Positions 63,659-64,000 of a stretch of DNA of 64,000 nt are shown in pieces. The first letter of the stretch is position 1. Each line of letters opens with the position of its first letter. The notes under the pieces were generated by a model. That model was not told the origin of the DNA. It searched no databases and saw only the letters and a list, made by a program, of their open reading frames with translations. Origin of the DNA: Yoonia maritima (GTDB lineage: Bacteria; Pseudomonadota; Alphaproteobacteria; Rhodobacterales; Rhodobacteraceae); the NCBI RefSeq assembly GCF_002933395.1, contig NZ_PKFN01000015.1, forward strand, positions 39,485 through 103,484, read 5' to 3'. A program made the translations under genes and the position numbers.

Positions 63659-64000
63659 CAGATTCGTACCCATGGCGGACCGACTCGCTAGATTAAGCGT
63701 AATGGCGGCGGATTTGACCTCTAATCACGAAGAACGATTCATATCTGGCGACGAATTGCGCAGATTCTGACATCATATCTGATGAAAGCAGGGTACGACT
63801 CGCGGCTTTACTGATCGTTGGCCCGTGATCTGGGGCGGTGGGCGTAATTAAGTTACGTTTGACGTCGGGGTTTACGCAATGAACGGTTGGTAACCGCTTA
63901 AAAACACATGCATTTCTACTTTTTCACAAAAACTTTGAGAATTATTGAAAAAGGGGTTGCGGGCATCTCTTAGTAACCTTAGAACCCCCTTCACCGGCGG
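63659..64000. other. Gene-free right end, leading into a stable-RNA-like promoter
   Basis: About 340 bases with no credible gene. The last 90 bases are A/T-rich and then hold a promoter-like block (separate entry), so this end may be the leader of a gene or RNA beyond the window. Confidence 0.4.
63957..63985 (+). promoter_or_regulatory. Strong promoter, possibly of an rRNA operon
   Basis: TTGCGG (63957-63962), 17-base spacer, TAGAAC (63980-63985), preceded by an A/T-rich tract (63915-63950) that could be an UP element. The following CCCCCTTCACCGGCGG reminds me of rRNA leaders in Rhodobacteraceae; nothing beyond the edge is visible. Confidence 0.4.

Overview
The window reads as chromosomal DNA of an alphaproteobacterium of the family Rhodobacteraceae (Roseobacter group). 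I base this on the block mutM - enoyl-CoA hydratase - rpsT - dnaA - dnaN - recF - gyrB, the DinB with an N-terminal zinc ribbon, the pyrF-linked 59-residue protein, the PA2778/PA2779-type pair, the MsrPQ pair and overall codon use. I cannot name the species. No insertion sequence, phage, CRISPR array or complete rRNA gene is visible.

Layout. 1-13.7 kb: replication/housekeeping block (PH-like membrane protein, mutM, crotonase, PilJ-like periplasmic protein, rpsT, dnaA, dnaN, recF, VOC, GNAT, LysE, a divergent TetR/flavodoxin pair sharing three operators, gyrB). 13.7-16.7 kb: a worn stretch with a decayed conserved gene, a GNAT gene starting next to a G9 tract, an AbrB-type membrane protein and a methyltransferase reduced by internal deletion. 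16.7-23.6 kb: APC permease, trhO, Hsp70-like protein, metallophosphoesterase, P-loop kinase, pncA, pncB. 23.4-28.0 kb: accessory region. The last 140 bp of pncB recur, diverged by 18 substitutions, 2.37 kb downstream, enclosing a polysaccharide pyruvyl transferase and a glycosyltransferase. Beyond the second copy lies an AT-richer DUF262/HNH gene, a likely restriction or defence protein. 28-36 kb: arfB preceded by five TACGC units spaced exactly 11 bp, a small RNA/ORF carrying a perfect extended Shine-Dalgarno, a queuosine-precursor transporter, phytase-like esterase, mepA, an MFS carrier, a thioesterase, yggT, the PA2779/PA2778 pair, and an ArsR-controlled permease. 36-42 kb: a lone Cys-type formate dehydrogenase alpha subunit, an inactive-looking caspase-fold protein and a PPC-repeat protein. 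42-52 kb: rpmJ, tRNA-Val(GAC), N-formylglutamate amidohydrolase, ABC-F and dinB (with GTAG-type REP hairpins at two stop codons), NUDIX, a tandem glycine riboswitch ahead of a DadA-like oxidase, SPFH/NfeD and pyrF. 52-64 kb: clpB, a SpoIIAA-like protein, a fasciclin protein, a TPP riboswitch with the operon thiM-thiE-thiD-thiY-tenA-thiZ-thiX, msrPQ, and at the right edge a stable-RNA-like promoter.

How genes work together. The thi operon is a thiamine salvage unit: import of a pyrimidine precursor (ThiXYZ), its processing by TenA, phosphorylation by ThiD and ThiM, coupling by ThiE, all under TPP control; thiC is absent from the window. pncA and pncB form a consecutive NAD salvage pair. MsrP/MsrQ form one periplasmic repair system. 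Glycine sensing feeds an amino-acid oxidase. Four remnants (two deletion/decay, two homopolymer frameshifts) show gene loss; the homopolymer cases could also be sequencing errors.
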